Below, in pieces: positions 15,681 through 24,085 of a stretch of 64,000 nt of DNA. Origin of the DNA: Pseudomonas batumici. GTDB taxonomy: Bacteria > Pseudomonadota > Gammaproteobacteria > Pseudomonadales > Pseudomonadaceae. Within the stretch, counting starts at the first letter, position 1. Every line of letters begins with the position of its first letter. Position numbers and translations under genes: made by a program. Below the pieces are notes generated by a model that saw nothing but the letters and a program-made list of their open reading frames with translations, was not told the DNA's origin and searched no databases. Where the stretch lies: NCBI RefSeq assembly GCF_000820515.1, contig NZ_JXDG01000056.1, forward strand, positions 108,834 through 172,833, written 5' to 3'.

Positions 15681-18134
15681 ATGGCCTCGCCAGCCTTTTC
15701 CCTCTCTCTTCAGCAATGTGGCGTTGCCGCCGCCATGGCGGGCCTGCTCGGCCTGACGGGCTGCCAGGCCTGGAACACCCAGGACAGCCTGCCGCCGACC
15801 TCCGGCGTGCAACCGCTCAAGGGTCTCGCGCAGAACGTCTCGGTGCGCCGCAACAGCCTCGGCATGCCGCTGATCGAAAGCAATACCTTTCACGACGCAC
15901 TGTTCACCCTCGGGTACGTCCACGCCAGCGATCGCCTCACCCAGATGGTCACCCTGCGCCTGCTCGCCGAGGGCCGGCTCGCCGAAATGGACGGCCCGGA
16001 CGCCCTGGATACCGACCGCTTCATGCGCGCCGTCAACCTGAAGAAAAGTGCCGGCGAGCTGTACAACGCCTCGTCGCCACGGCTCAAGCGCTTCTTCGAA
16101 GTCTACGCGCGCGGCGTCAACGCCTACCTGTTCCGCTACCGCGACAAGCTGCCGGCGGACCTCGCCCGTAGCGGCTACAGCCCCGAATACTGGAAACCGG
16201 AAGACTCGGCGCTGATCTTCTGCCTGCTCAACTTCAACCTGTCGGCCAACCTGCAACAAGAGATTTCCAGCCTGGTCCTGGCGCAGAAGGTCGGCGTCGA
16301 CAAGCTGGCCTGGTTGATCCCGGCCGCTGCGGACGAACCGCTGCCGCTGGCCGAAGCCGAAAAACTCAAGGGTATCGCCCTCAGCCAGGTCTCGGGCCTG
16401 GGCGCACTGAACAAGGCCGCCGAGCAAGTGGCCGCGCTGAACATCCTCGGCGCCGGCACCTCGACCAACTGGGCCATCGGCCCGCAGCGCAGCCGCAGCG
16501 GCAAGAGCCTGCTGGCCGCCGACCTGCAACAGCCGACCAGCGCCCCCGCCGCCTGGAACTACGTGCAGATCCACGCACCGAAGTACCAGGCCGCCGGGAC
16601 CTCGATCGCCGGCCTGCCGATGGTACTGTCCGGGTTCAACGGCAAGGTGGCCTGGAGCATGGCCGCCGTTCCAGGGGACAACCAGGACCTGTTCCTGGAA
16701 AAACTCAAGCGCCAGGGCAACGCGCTCTATTACGAGGCCGACGGCAAATGGCTGCCGGCGATCGTGCGCAACGAGACCTACTTCATCAAGGGCCAGCGCT
16801 CGATCCGCGAGACGGTGTACGAAACCCGCCACGGCCCGCTGCTCAACAGCGCGCTGGACAATACCGCATTGACCGCCGGTTACGGCCTGGCCCTGCAGAC
16901 CTCATCGTTCAAGGACGACAAGAGCCTGGATGCCTACTTCGACCTGTCCCGGGCCCAGAGCGCCGAGAGAGCGTCCGATGCCAGCCGGGAAATCCGCGCC
17001 ATCGCGTTGAACATGGTCTTCGCCGACGCCAGCCATATTGGCTGGCAGGTCACCGGGCGCTTCCCCAACCGCCGCGAAGGCGAAGGCCTGTTGCCGTCGC
17101 CGGGCTGGGACAGCCGCTTCGACTGGGACGGCTACGCCGACGCGATGCTGCACCCCTACGACCAGGACCCGACCCAGGGCTGGCTGGGCACCGCCAACCA
17201 GCGCACAGCGGCGCGCGGCTACGGCATGCAACTGTCCAACGCCTGGTACTACCCGGAACGTGGCGAACGCCTGGCGGAACTGGCCGCGGCCGGCAAACAG
17301 GACAGCCGCAGCACGATCGCCATGCAGTACGACCAGAGCACCACATTCGCCAGCAAGCTGAAGAAAATGTTCGAGGCCCCAGGCATGGCCGGCCCCCTCA
17401 AGCAGGCCATCGACGCCCTGCCGGACGCAGAGCGCGGCAAGGCGCGCGAGGCCTTGGGCCGGTTGCTGGCGTTCGACGGCAAGCTCAGCCCAACCTCGGC
17501 CGACGCCGCGCTGTACGAGCTGTTCCTGCAGGAAAGCATGAAACAGATCTTCCTCGACAAGCTGGGTCCGGAAAACGGCCCGGTGTGGCAGGCCTTTGTC
17601 GCCAACGGCAAGCTGTCCTACTCGGCCCAGGCCGATCACCTGCTGGGGCGCGAGGACAGCCCGTTCTGGGACGACAGCCGCACGCCACAGAAAGAAGACA
17701 AGCCGGCGATCCTGGCACGCAGCCTGGCGGCGGCGATCAGCGCCGGCGACCGCCAGCTGGGCAGCGATCACAAGGCCTGGCAATGGGGCACGCTGCACCA
17801 CTATGTCTGGAAAAACAGCGCTGGCCAGGCCATCCGCGGAGCGATCCCGGCCGGCGGCGACCACACCACGCTGAACACTTCGGCCTACGCCTGGGACGGC
17901 GAGAACCTCGACGCTATCCAGGTTCCGGGGGTGCGCCTGATCGTCGACTTCGGCCAGGTCGAACCGATGACCGGCCAGCAGAGCCCCGGGCAATCCGGCA
18001 ACCCGGCCAGCCCGAGCTACGCCAGCGGCATCGATGGCTGGTTGAAGGCCCAGTACGTCAGCTTCCCGATGCAGCCGCAGAACTTCGACAGGGCCTACGG
18101 CACCACGCGCCTGACCCTGGTGCCCGGCAAGTAA
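15681..18134 (+). CDS. Penicillin-acylase-family N-terminal nucleophile hydrolase, predicted lipoprotein
   Basis: 817-residue Ntn-hydrolase of the penicillin/acyl-homoserine-lactone acylase family. The signal peptide ends in lipobox LTGC (Cys about 28). The alpha part runs to about residue 260, where GAGTSTNWAIG gives Ser261 as the likely nucleophile after autocatalytic cleavage; the beta part follows with SGKSLLAADLQQP, VLSGFNGKVAWSMA and the late QGWLGTANQR. Pseudomonads carry several such acylases (PvdQ, QuiP, HacB), some degrading quorum-sensing lactones; I cannot say which this equals. The substrate is inferred only. A paired REP follows. Confidence 0.85.
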   Translation: MASPAFSLSLQQCGVAAAMAGLLGLTGCQAWNTQDSLPPTSGVQPLKGLAQNVSVRRNSLGMPLIESNTFHDALFTLGYVHASDRLTQMVTLRLLAEGRLAEMDGPDALDTDRFMRAVNLKKSAGELYNASSPRLKRFFEVYARGVNAYLFRYRDKLPADLARSGYSPEYWKPEDSALIFCLLNFNLSANLQQEISSLVLAQKVGVDKLAWLIPAAADEPLPLAEAEKLKGIALSQVSGLGALNKAAEQVAALNILGAGTSTNWAIGPQRSRSGKSLLAADLQQPTSAPAAWNYVQIHAPKYQAAGTSIAGLPMVLSGFNGKVAWSMAAVPGDNQDLFLEKLKRQGNALYYEADGKWLPAIVRNETYFIKGQRSIRETVYETRHGPLLNSALDNTALTAGYGLALQTSSFKDDKSLDAYFDLSRAQSAERASDASREIRAIALNMVFADASHIGWQVTGRFPNRREGEGLLPSPGWDSRFDWDGYADAMLHPYDQDPTQGWLGTANQRTAARGYGMQLSNAWYYPERGERLAELAAAGKQDSRSTIAMQYDQSTTFASKLKKMFEAPGMAGPLKQAIDALPDAERGKAREALGRLLAFDGKLSPTSADAALYELFLQESMKQIFLDKLGPENGPVWQAFVANGKLSYSAQADHLLGREDSPFWDDSRTPQKEDKPAILARSLAAAISAGDRQLGSDHKAWQWGTLHHYVWKNSAGQAIRGAIPAGGDHTTLNTSAYAWDGENLDAIQVPGVRLIVDFGQVEPMTGQQSPGQSGNPASPSYASGIDGWLKAQYVSFPMQPQNFDRAYGTTRLTLVPGK

Positions 18135-18143
18135 CACGCCCAC

Positions 18144-18248
18144 TTGTAGGAGCCGGCTTGCTGCGGGCGGCGTTCCGACGATAGCGATTCATCGACAACA
18201 GGGATGTCGACTGTCAGATCGCGATCGCCAGCAAGCCGGCTCCCACAG
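18144..18248. repeat. Paired REP element, GCCGGC class
   Basis: Starts with ttgtaggagccggcttgctg and ends with the inverted gcaagccggctcccacag. The left palindrome is slightly degraded. Confidence 0.85.
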
Positions 18249-18251
18249 GTT

Positions 18252-18285
18252 CAGTTACATGCGTTACCGCGCCCGCACGTAACTG
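18252..18285 (+). promoter_or_regulatory. Inverted repeat CAGTTAC/GTAACTG, CbrB-like
   Basis: cagttac at 18252-18258 and gtaactg at 18279-18285 form a 7-bp inverted repeat, with another gttac at 18263. This resembles the GTTAC...GTAAC sites I recall for CbrB, a sigma-54 activator of amino acid use. It lies about 120 bp upstream of a sigma-54-like promoter. Assignment is tentative. Confidence 0.35.
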
Positions 18286-18306
18286 CACCCTTTTCTCACC
18301 TACTAA

Positions 18307-18352
18307 TGCACCAATTTCGAGCATTTATTTATTGATGCCCAATTTCGGGCAT
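18307..18352 (+). promoter_or_regulatory. Two related dyads upstream of the basic amino acid transporter
   Basis: tgcaccaatttcgagca (18307-18323) and atgcccaatttcgggcat (18335-18352) share the core caatttcgrgcatt. The first resembles the NtrC site TGCAC-N5-GGTGCA in part; the second is a perfect 6-6-6 dyad. They look like activator or repressor sites for the operon starting at 18503. Confidence 0.45.
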
Positions 18353-18406
18353 TATTAGCTGGCCCGTAGCTATATTCCTGCCTTTTAAAACACTTGTTCG
18401 TGACTC

Positions 18407-18422
18407 TGGTTCGGAAATTGCT
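18407..18422 (+). promoter_or_regulatory. Sigma-54-like promoter of the basic amino acid ABC operon
   Basis: TGGTTCGGAAATTGCT has the -24 GG and -12 GC exactly ten bases apart and a full TTGCT -12 element; the -24 element TGGTTC matches TGGCAC at four of six. It lies 80 bp upstream of the substrate-binding protein gene. Confidence 0.5.
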
Positions 18423-18502
18423 ACCTTTATCGGGTCATACGCGTTCCAGTAACAGTACTCCGTGCGCCACAAGCGCTCATATTGGTTTTTAGGGAATAAA
18501 TA

Positions 18503-19282
18503 ATGAAAAAAGCATTGCTGACCCTTTCTGCACTGGCTCTCTGCATGGCCGCCGGTTCCGCTCTGGCCAAGGAATACAAGGAACTGCGCTTCGGCGTCGA
18601 TCCGTCCTACGCGCCATTCGAATCCAAGGCCGCGGACGGCAGCCTGGTCGGCTTCGACATCGACCTGGGCAACGCTGTCTGCGCCGAACTGAAGGTCAAG
18701 TGCAAATGGGTCGAAAGTGACTTCGACGGCATGATCCCAGGCCTCAACGCCAACAAGTTCGACGGTGTGATTTCGTCGATGACCGTGACCGAAGCCCGCG
18801 AGAAAGCCATCGACTTCTCCAGCGAGCTGTTCTCCGGCCCGACGTCCCTGGTGTTCAAAAAAGGTGCAAACTACTCCACGCCTGAGTCCCTCAAGGGCAA
18901 GACTGTGGGCTACGAGCAAGGCACCATCCAGGAAGCCTACGCCAAGGCCATCCTGGACAAGGCCGGTGTGACCACCAAGGCCTACGCCAACCAGGACCAG
19001 GTGTATGCGGACCTGATCTCCGGCCGCCTCGACGCCTCGGTGCAGGATATGCTGCAAGCCGAACTGGGCTTCCTGAAGTCGCCACAAGGCGCCGGCTACG
19101 AAGTCAGCAAGCCGATCAATGATCCGCTGCTGCCGGCCAAGACCGCCGTCGGTATCAAAAAAGGTAACAAAGAGCTGAAAGCCCTGTTGGATAAAGGTAT
19201 CGAAGCGTTACACAAAGATGGCAAGTACGCGGAAATCCAGAAAAAACACTTTGGCGATCTGAACCTGTACAGCGGGAAGTGA
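18503..19282 (+). CDS. Basic amino acid ABC transporter, periplasmic binding protein
   Basis: 259-residue periplasmic binding protein of the lysine/arginine/ornithine/histidine/octopine class. A cleavable signal ends near AGSALAKE (about 22-23). The ligand motifs FGVDPSYAPFESK (about 32) and GFDIDLGNAVCAELK fit the cluster 3 binding fold. It differs from the P. aeruginosa AotJ sequence I remember, so this is probably a paralogous system with similar gene order. ATG 18503 lies near AGGGAATAAATA. A hairpin with a T run follows directly, which usually sets higher expression of the binding protein than of the permeases. Confidence 0.88.
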   Translation: MKKALLTLSALALCMAAGSALAKEYKELRFGVDPSYAPFESKAADGSLVGFDIDLGNAVCAELKVKCKWVESDFDGMIPGLNANKFDGVISSMTVTEAREKAIDFSSELFSGPTSLVFKKGANYSTPESLKGKTVGYEQGTIQEAYAKAILDKAGVTTKAYANQDQVYADLISGRLDASVQDMLQAELGFLKSPQGAGYEVSKPINDPLLPAKTAVGIKKGNKELKALLDKGIEALHKDGKYAEIQKKHFGDLNLYSGK

Positions 19283-19288
19283 TCCCTT

Positions 19289-19316
19289 GGCGCCCCTTGC
19301 CCGAGGGGCGCCTTTT
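19289..19316 (+). terminator. Hairpin between binding protein and permease genes
   Basis: ggcgccccttgcccgaggggcgcc followed by TTTT, 7 bp after the stop. It can act as partial terminator or 3' RNA stabiliser within the operon. Confidence 0.8.
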
Positions 19317-19340
19317 CGATGTCCAAAGGTCTGATTTTTC

Positions 19341-20069
19341 ATGTTTGACAACCTCCTGCAAATCCTCGGTCTTTCGGCCTTCAGCCTGAAAGGCTTTGGT
19401 CCGATCCTGCTGGAAGGCACCTGGATGACCGTCCAGCTCTCCATCCTGTCGCTGCTGGTGAGCGTGCTGCTGGGCCTGATCGGCGCCAGTGCAAAACTGT
19501 CCAGCATCACCTTGTTCCGCATTCCGGCCCAGCTCTACACCACGCTGATTCGTGGGGTACCCGACCTGGTGCTGATGCTGCTGATTTTCTACAGTCTGCA
19601 AACCTGGCTCTCGACCCTGACCGACGCCATGGACTGGGACTACATCGAAATCGACCCGTTTGCCGCCGGGGTCATCACCCTGGGCTTCATCTACGGCGCC
19701 TATTTCACCGAAACCTTTCGTGGCGCGATTCTCGCCGTGCCGCGCGGACAGCTCGAAGCCGCCACAGCCTATGGCCTGACCCGCGCCCAGCGTTTCCGCT
19801 TCGTGATCTTCCCGCAAATGATGCGCTTCGCCCTGCCAGGGATCGGCAATAACTGGATGGTGATCCTCAAGGCCACCGCGCTGGTCTCGATCATCGGCCT
19901 GGCCGACCTGGTCAAGGCTGCCCAGGATGCCGGCAAGAGCACCTATCAACTGTTCTACTTCCTGGTACTCGCCGCCTTGATCTACCTGCTCATTACCAGT
20001 GCCTCGAACTACGTCCTGCGCTGGCTCGAACGCCGCTATGCCGCGGGCGCCCGGGAGGCCGTGCGATGA
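19341..20069 (+). CDS. Basic amino acid ABC transporter permease (AotQ/HisQ-like)
   Basis: 242-residue inner-membrane permease of the polar amino acid class with about five transmembrane segments. The EAA-loop region reads PRGQLEAATAYGLTRAQRFRFVIFPQ (split: PRGQLEAATAYGLT, then FPQMMRFALPGIGNN), which contacts the ATPase. Located after the binding protein and hairpin. Its last codons overlap the next permease by 4 bp (ATGA), so the two permeases are translationally coupled and probably form a heterodimer. Confidence 0.88.
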   Translation: MFDNLLQILGLSAFSLKGFGPILLEGTWMTVQLSILSLLVSVLLGLIGASAKLSSITLFRIPAQLYTTLIRGVPDLVLMLLIFYSLQTWLSTLTDAMDWDYIEIDPFAAGVITLGFIYGAYFTETFRGAILAVPRGQLEAATAYGLTRAQRFRFVIFPQMMRFALPGIGNNWMVILKATALVSIIGLADLVKAAQDAGKSTYQLFYFLVLAALIYLLITSASNYVLRWLERRYAAGAREAVR

Positions 20070-20776
20070 TCGAGCTCCTGCAGCAATACTGGCGTCCGTT
20101 CCTCTACAGCGACGGCCAGCACATCACCGGCCTGGCCATGACCTTGTGGCTGCTCAGCGCCTCGATCTTCATCGGCTTCCTGGTGTCGATCCCGCTGTCC
20201 ATCGCCCGGGTCTCGCCCAAGCGCCGCATCCGCTGGCCGGTGGAGCTCTACACCTACCTGTTTCGCGGCACGCCGCTGTATATCCAGTTGCTGATCTGCT
20301 ACACCGGGATCTACAGCCTGGAAGCGGTCCGCAGCCAGCCACTGCTGGATGCGTTCTTCCGCGATGCGATGAACTGCACCATCCTGGCCTTCGCACTGAA
20401 CACCTGCGCCTACACCACGGAGATCTTCGCCGGGGCGATTCGCAGCATGAACCACGGCGAAGTCGAAGCCGCGAAGGCCTACGGTCTGACGGGCTGGAAG
20501 CTCTACGCCTACGTGATCATGCCGTCGGCCCTGCGCCGCTCGTTGCCCTACTACAGCAACGAAGTGATCCTGATGCTGCACTCGACCACCGTGGCGTTTA
20601 CCGCGACCATCCCGGACATCCTGAAAATCGCCCGGGACGCCAACTCGGCGACCTACATGACCTTCCAGTCGTTCGGTATCGCCGCCTTGATCTACCTGGC
20701 GATCACCTTCACCCTGGTCGGCCTGTTCCGTCTGGCCGAGCGTCGCTGGCTGGCGTTTCTCGGCCCGGCCCACTAG
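20066..20776 (+). CDS. Basic amino acid ABC transporter permease (AotM/HisM-like)
   Basis: 236-residue inner-membrane permease pairing with the preceding one. It has the cluster's LYTYLFRGTPLYIQL stretch near residue 60 and an EAA loop (HGEVEAAKAYGLTGWKLYAY) near residue 131-150. The start overlaps the previous stop (ATGA). It is followed after 11 bp by the AotO-like gene, as in the P. aeruginosa aot operon. Confidence 0.88.
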   Translation: MIELLQQYWRPFLYSDGQHITGLAMTLWLLSASIFIGFLVSIPLSIARVSPKRRIRWPVELYTYLFRGTPLYIQLLICYTGIYSLEAVRSQPLLDAFFRDAMNCTILAFALNTCAYTTEIFAGAIRSMNHGEVEAAKAYGLTGWKLYAYVIMPSALRRSLPYYSNEVILMLHSTTVAFTATIPDILKIARDANSATYMTFQSFGIAALIYLAITFTLVGLFRLAERRWLAFLGPAH

Positions 20777-20787
20777 GACCCTTGAGC

Positions 20788-21906
20788 ATGCGTCATCTGA
20801 CTCACGAGCTGCTGGCTCCCCTGCCGGGCACCGCCCGGCAGATCCACAGCTTTCATTTCGGGCCGGAGCAGGCCACAGGCAAGATCTACATCCAGTCGTC
20901 CCTGCACGCCGACGAACTGCCTGGCATGCTGGTGGCCTGGCACCTCAAGCAGCGCCTGGCCGAGCTGGAACAGGCCGGCGCCCTGCGCAGCGAAATCGTG
21001 CTGGTACCGGTGGCCAACCCCGTCGGCCTGGAACAGGTGCTGATGGACGTGCCGCTGGGTCGCTACGAGCTGGAAAGCGGGCAGAACTTCAACCGCTGGT
21101 TCGTCGATCTCAGCGATGAGATCGGCAACCGCATCGAAGCGCAGCTCAACGACGATCCGGCGCACAACCTGCAACTGATCCGCAGCCAGCTCAAGGCCGC
21201 CCTGGCGGCGGAGGTGCCGGCGACCCAGTTGCAGTCCCTGCGCCTGACCCTGCAACGGCTGGCCTGCGATGCAGACATGGTCCTGGACCTGCACTGCGAC
21301 TTCGAAGCCGTGGCCCATCTGTACACCACGCCCGAAGCCTGGCCGCAGGTTGAACCGCTGGCCCGCTACATCGGCTCGCAAGCCAACCTCCTGGCGACCG
21401 ACTCCGGCGGCCAGTCGTTCGACGAATGCTTCACCCTGCTCTGGTGGGACCTGCGACAGCGCTTTGGCGAGCGTTTCGAGATTCCCCAGGGCAGCTTCTC
21501 GGTGACCGTGGAACTGCGCGGCCAGGGCGATGTGAATCACCCCCAGGCGCGCCTCGACTGCCAGGCGATCCTCGACTACCTGACCCACTTCGGCGCCATC
21601 GCGGGCTCGCCCGCGCCCTTGCCGGCGCTGCCTTACCCGGCAACGCCGCTGGCCGGTGTCGAGCCGGTGGCCACTCCGGTGGGCGGCCTGCTGGTGTTCT
21701 GCGCCCTGCCTGGGCAATACCTGGAAGCCGGGCAACTGATCGCCGAAATCATCGACCCGCTGAACGACAGCGTCACCCCGATTCATTGCAGCAGCGCGGG
21801 CCTGCTCTACGCCCGCTCGCTGCGCCGCATGGCCACCGCCGGCATGGTGATTGCCCATGTCGCCGGCCGCGAAGCCTATCGCAGCGGCTATCTACTTTCT
21901 CCTTGA
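20788..21906 (+). CDS. AotO-like succinylglutamate desuccinylase/aspartoacylase-family protein
   Basis: 372-residue zinc carboxypeptidase-like (M14/AstE-AspA) protein. The zinc motif HADELPG (His-x2-Glu type, about residue 37) and the later DLHCD (about residue 171) supply plausible metal ligands; VANPVGLEQ and NFNRWFVDL fit the substrate side. In P. aeruginosa an equivalent gene (aotO) sits inside the arginine/ornithine transport operon but is not needed for uptake, as I recall. It may process an acylated amino acid brought in by the transporter; that is inference. Confidence 0.82.
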   Translation: MRHLTHELLAPLPGTARQIHSFHFGPEQATGKIYIQSSLHADELPGMLVAWHLKQRLAELEQAGALRSEIVLVPVANPVGLEQVLMDVPLGRYELESGQNFNRWFVDLSDEIGNRIEAQLNDDPAHNLQLIRSQLKAALAAEVPATQLQSLRLTLQRLACDADMVLDLHCDFEAVAHLYTTPEAWPQVEPLARYIGSQANLLATDSGGQSFDECFTLLWWDLRQRFGERFEIPQGSFSVTVELRGQGDVNHPQARLDCQAILDYLTHFGAIAGSPAPLPALPYPATPLAGVEPVATPVGGLLVFCALPGQYLEAGQLIAEIIDPLNDSVTPIHCSSAGLLYARSLRRMATAGMVIAHVAGREAYRSGYLLSP

Positions 21907-21913
21907 GGTACCC

Positions 21914-22678
21914 ATGTACAAATTGACCATTGAAGGCCTGCACAAGAGCTATGGCGAACACCAGGTGCTCAAGGGCGTTTCACTGAAAGCCAAGACCGGC
22001 GACGTGATCAGCCTGATCGGCGCCAGCGGCTCGGGCAAGAGTACCTTCCTGCGCTGCATCAACTTCCTGGAAACGCCCAATGACGGCGCCATGAGCCTCG
22101 ACGGCCAGCCGATCCGCATGGTCAGCGAAAAGCAGGGCATGCGCGTGGCCGACGACGCCGAGTTGCAGCGCCTGCGCACCCGCCTGGCCATGGTGTTCCA
22201 GCACTTCAACCTGTGGAGCCACATGAGCGTGCTGGAAAACATCACCATGGCTCCGCGCCGGGTGCTGGGGGTGAGCAAGAAAGAGGCCGAGGAGCGTGCG
22301 CACCGCTACCTGGAAAAGGTCGGCCTGCCGGCCCGGGTAGCCAGTCAGTACCCGGCGTTTCTCTCCGGTGGCCAGCAACAGCGCGTGGCGATTGCCCGGG
22401 CGCTGGCGATGGAACCGGAAGTGATGCTGTTCGACGAACCGACCTCGGCCCTCGACCCGGAACTGGTGGGTGAGGTGCTCAAGGTGATCCAGGGGCTGGC
22501 GGAAGAAGGCCGGACCATGATCATGGTGACCCACGAAATGAGCTTCGCCCGCAAGGTCTCGAGCCAGGTGCTGTTCCTGCACCAGGGCCTGGTGGAAGAA
22601 CAGGGCGCGCCGGAAGACGTGCTGGGCAATCCGCAGAGCGAGCGGCTACGTCAGTTCCTCAGCGGCAACCTGAAGTAA
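21914..22678 (+). CDS. Basic amino acid ABC transporter ATP-binding protein
   Basis: 254-residue ABC ATPase (HisP/AotP class). Walker A GASGSGKST (about 36-44), Q-loop VFQHFNLW, signature LSGGQQQRVAIARAL, Walker B VMLFDEPTSALDPE and the H-loop VTHEMSFA are all intact. The insertion between Walker A and Q-loop (KQGMRVADDAELQRLRTR) is typical of basic amino acid importers. The start is ATG 21914 behind GAGGTACCC. Last gene of the operon; no argR follows, unlike the P. aeruginosa aot operon. Confidence 0.92.
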   Translation: MYKLTIEGLHKSYGEHQVLKGVSLKAKTGDVISLIGASGSGKSTFLRCINFLETPNDGAMSLDGQPIRMVSEKQGMRVADDAELQRLRTRLAMVFQHFNLWSHMSVLENITMAPRRVLGVSKKEAEERAHRYLEKVGLPARVASQYPAFLSGGQQQRVAIARALAMEPEVMLFDEPTSALDPELVGEVLKVIQGLAEEGRTMIMVTHEMSFARKVSSQVLFLHQGLVEEQGAPEDVLGNPQSERLRQFLSGNLK

Positions 22679-22696
22679 TCCTCCCCTGGCGCACGC

Positions 22697-23542
22697 TCAG
22701 CCGTGCGCCGCCGGCCACGGATAGGCCAACCATGTCTCCAGGCGCTTGGCAAAGCGGCCACTTTCCATATCCTGGTGCAGCCACTGGTCGACATACTGCT
22801 TGAGCACGATGTCACGGGGCAGCAGCACGGCCTTCTCGGAGAAGTCGAAAGGCTGGTCCGGGTGCACCGCGCACAGCTCGGGATGCAGTTTCTGCTGCAC
22901 CCGGGTTTCCACCGCGTCGGTCATCATCAGGTCGGCCTTGCCATCGACGATCTGCTGAAAGATCGTCACGTTGTCCGGATGCACCAGGATCTGCGCCTGC
23001 TTGAGGTTGGCACGGGCGAACTTCTCATTGGTCCCGCCGGGATTGACGATGGCCGTGACACCCGGACGGTCGATCTGGGTCAGGGTCTGGAATTCCTGCT
23101 GTCTTGCACAGAGGGTGATCGGCGTCTTGCCATCACGCTGGTAGGGTTGCGAGAAAAACGCCGACTTCTGGCGCTCCATGTTCACCGAGATCCCGCTGAT
23201 ACCCAGGTCGAATCTGTCGGCCTGCAGATCGCCCATCAGCGTCGGCCAGCTGGTCGGCACCAGCTCCAGCTTCACCCCCAGGGATGCCGCGAGCCCTTGG
23301 GCCAGTTCGATATCCAGCCCGATAAAACCGTCCGCGTTCCGGTAGCTGAACGGTTTGTAGTCACCGGTGGTGCCGACGCGCAGCACGCCTTGCTGGACAA
23401 TCCGGTCGAGTCGGCTGCTGGTGGCCTCCTGCCGGGGGGCTGCGCTCCCCGCCAGTGGTTCCGGCGCGGCAACGGCGCTGCCGGCCAGCAACAGCCCGGC
23501 GAACAGGGCACGGGAAAAATACACGGGAATGGCGAACGTCAT
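22697..23542 (-). CDS. pheC: Cyclohexadienyl dehydratase, periplasmic
   Basis: 281-residue exported protein with the binding-protein fold, matching PheC, which converts prephenate to phenylpyruvate and arogenate to phenylalanine. The signal peptide ends near residue 25. SRLDRIVQQGVLRVGTTGDY, KPFSYRN, PTSWPTLM, GISGISVNMERQ and the near-invariant VNPGGTNEKFARANL all agree with the P. aeruginosa protein as I remember it. The start is ATG 23542 after AAAGGACCGCTC. It is convergent with the ABC operon (18 bp). pheC also lies some genes from dcd in P. aeruginosa, supporting the call. Confidence 0.88.
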   Translation of the reverse strand: MTFAIPVYFSRALFAGLLLAGSAVAAPEPLAGSAAPRQEATSSRLDRIVQQGVLRVGTTGDYKPFSYRNADGFIGLDIELAQGLAASLGVKLELVPTSWPTLMGDLQADRFDLGISGISVNMERQKSAFFSQPYQRDGKTPITLCARQQEFQTLTQIDRPGVTAIVNPGGTNEKFARANLKQAQILVHPDNVTIFQQIVDGKADLMMTDAVETRVQQKLHPELCAVHPDQPFDFSEKAVLLPRDIVLKQYVDQWLHQDMESGRFAKRLETWLAYPWPAAHG

Positions 23543-23593
23543 GAGCGGTCCTTTCTGGTCTGGATCCATCCGCTCCAGATTAACCGCTAGCCT

Positions 23594-23722
23594 CTGTAGG
23601 AGCGAGCTTGCTCGCGATGGAGTACCAGACACTGCGGAGTATCAGGGACCAAGCGTCATCGTTAACGACCATCGTCGGAACGCCGCCCGGAGCAATCAAG
23701 CGTCGACCGGCTGCTCCTACAA
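23594..23722. repeat. REP element, GAGCGAGC class, right half decayed
   Basis: The left unit ctgtaggagcgagcttgctc is intact; on the right only ctgctcctacaaag remains recognisable. Lies between pheC and the proline-rich gene. Confidence 0.7.
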
Positions 23723-23752
23723 AGGTACGCATTTGTAGCGACACAATCGGCA

Positions 23753-23977
23753 TCAGTCCTCGGGTGATGGCGTCTCATCGGGAACGTATGGCTTGTTGGG
23801 CTCGTACGGGTGGGGCTGTTCGTCGGGTTGTGGCGTATCGGGGTCAGGCTGCCCGGGGATACCCGGAATACCGCCAACCGGGGCATGCGGATGCGGCAGC
23901 AACGACCAGGCCAGCAGCCCCACGTGATTGGGTCGAAGTTTCGCCAGTGAGTCGCTGATGCGCGGATCGTTCTTCAT
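23753..23977 (-). CDS. Small proline-rich protein
   Basis: 74-residue protein starting at ATG 23977 behind a clear AGGAGAG ribosome site. The first 30 residues (KNDPRISDSLAKLRPNHVG) look globular or helical; the remainder is Pro/Asp/Glu/Tyr-rich with repeated P-x-P and DxPxP units. There is no signal peptide or membrane segment. I do not recognise a function. It lies upstream-of-nothing in an operon sense: dcd is on the same strand 108 bp upstream, so co-transcription is possible. Confidence 0.65.
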   Translation of the reverse strand: MKNDPRISDSLAKLRPNHVGLLAWSLLPHPHAPVGGIPGIPGQPDPDTPQPDEQPHPYEPNKPYVPDETPSPED

Positions 23978-24085
23978 GGGGCTCTCCTGGGCGTTGAAGC
24001 CCGGCTCGCCTTGCACGAACCGGGACGGTCTCTTTAATAATAGAGTGTCCGTACGCCCGGGAATGCCCTCTTTCAGCGCCCTTCG

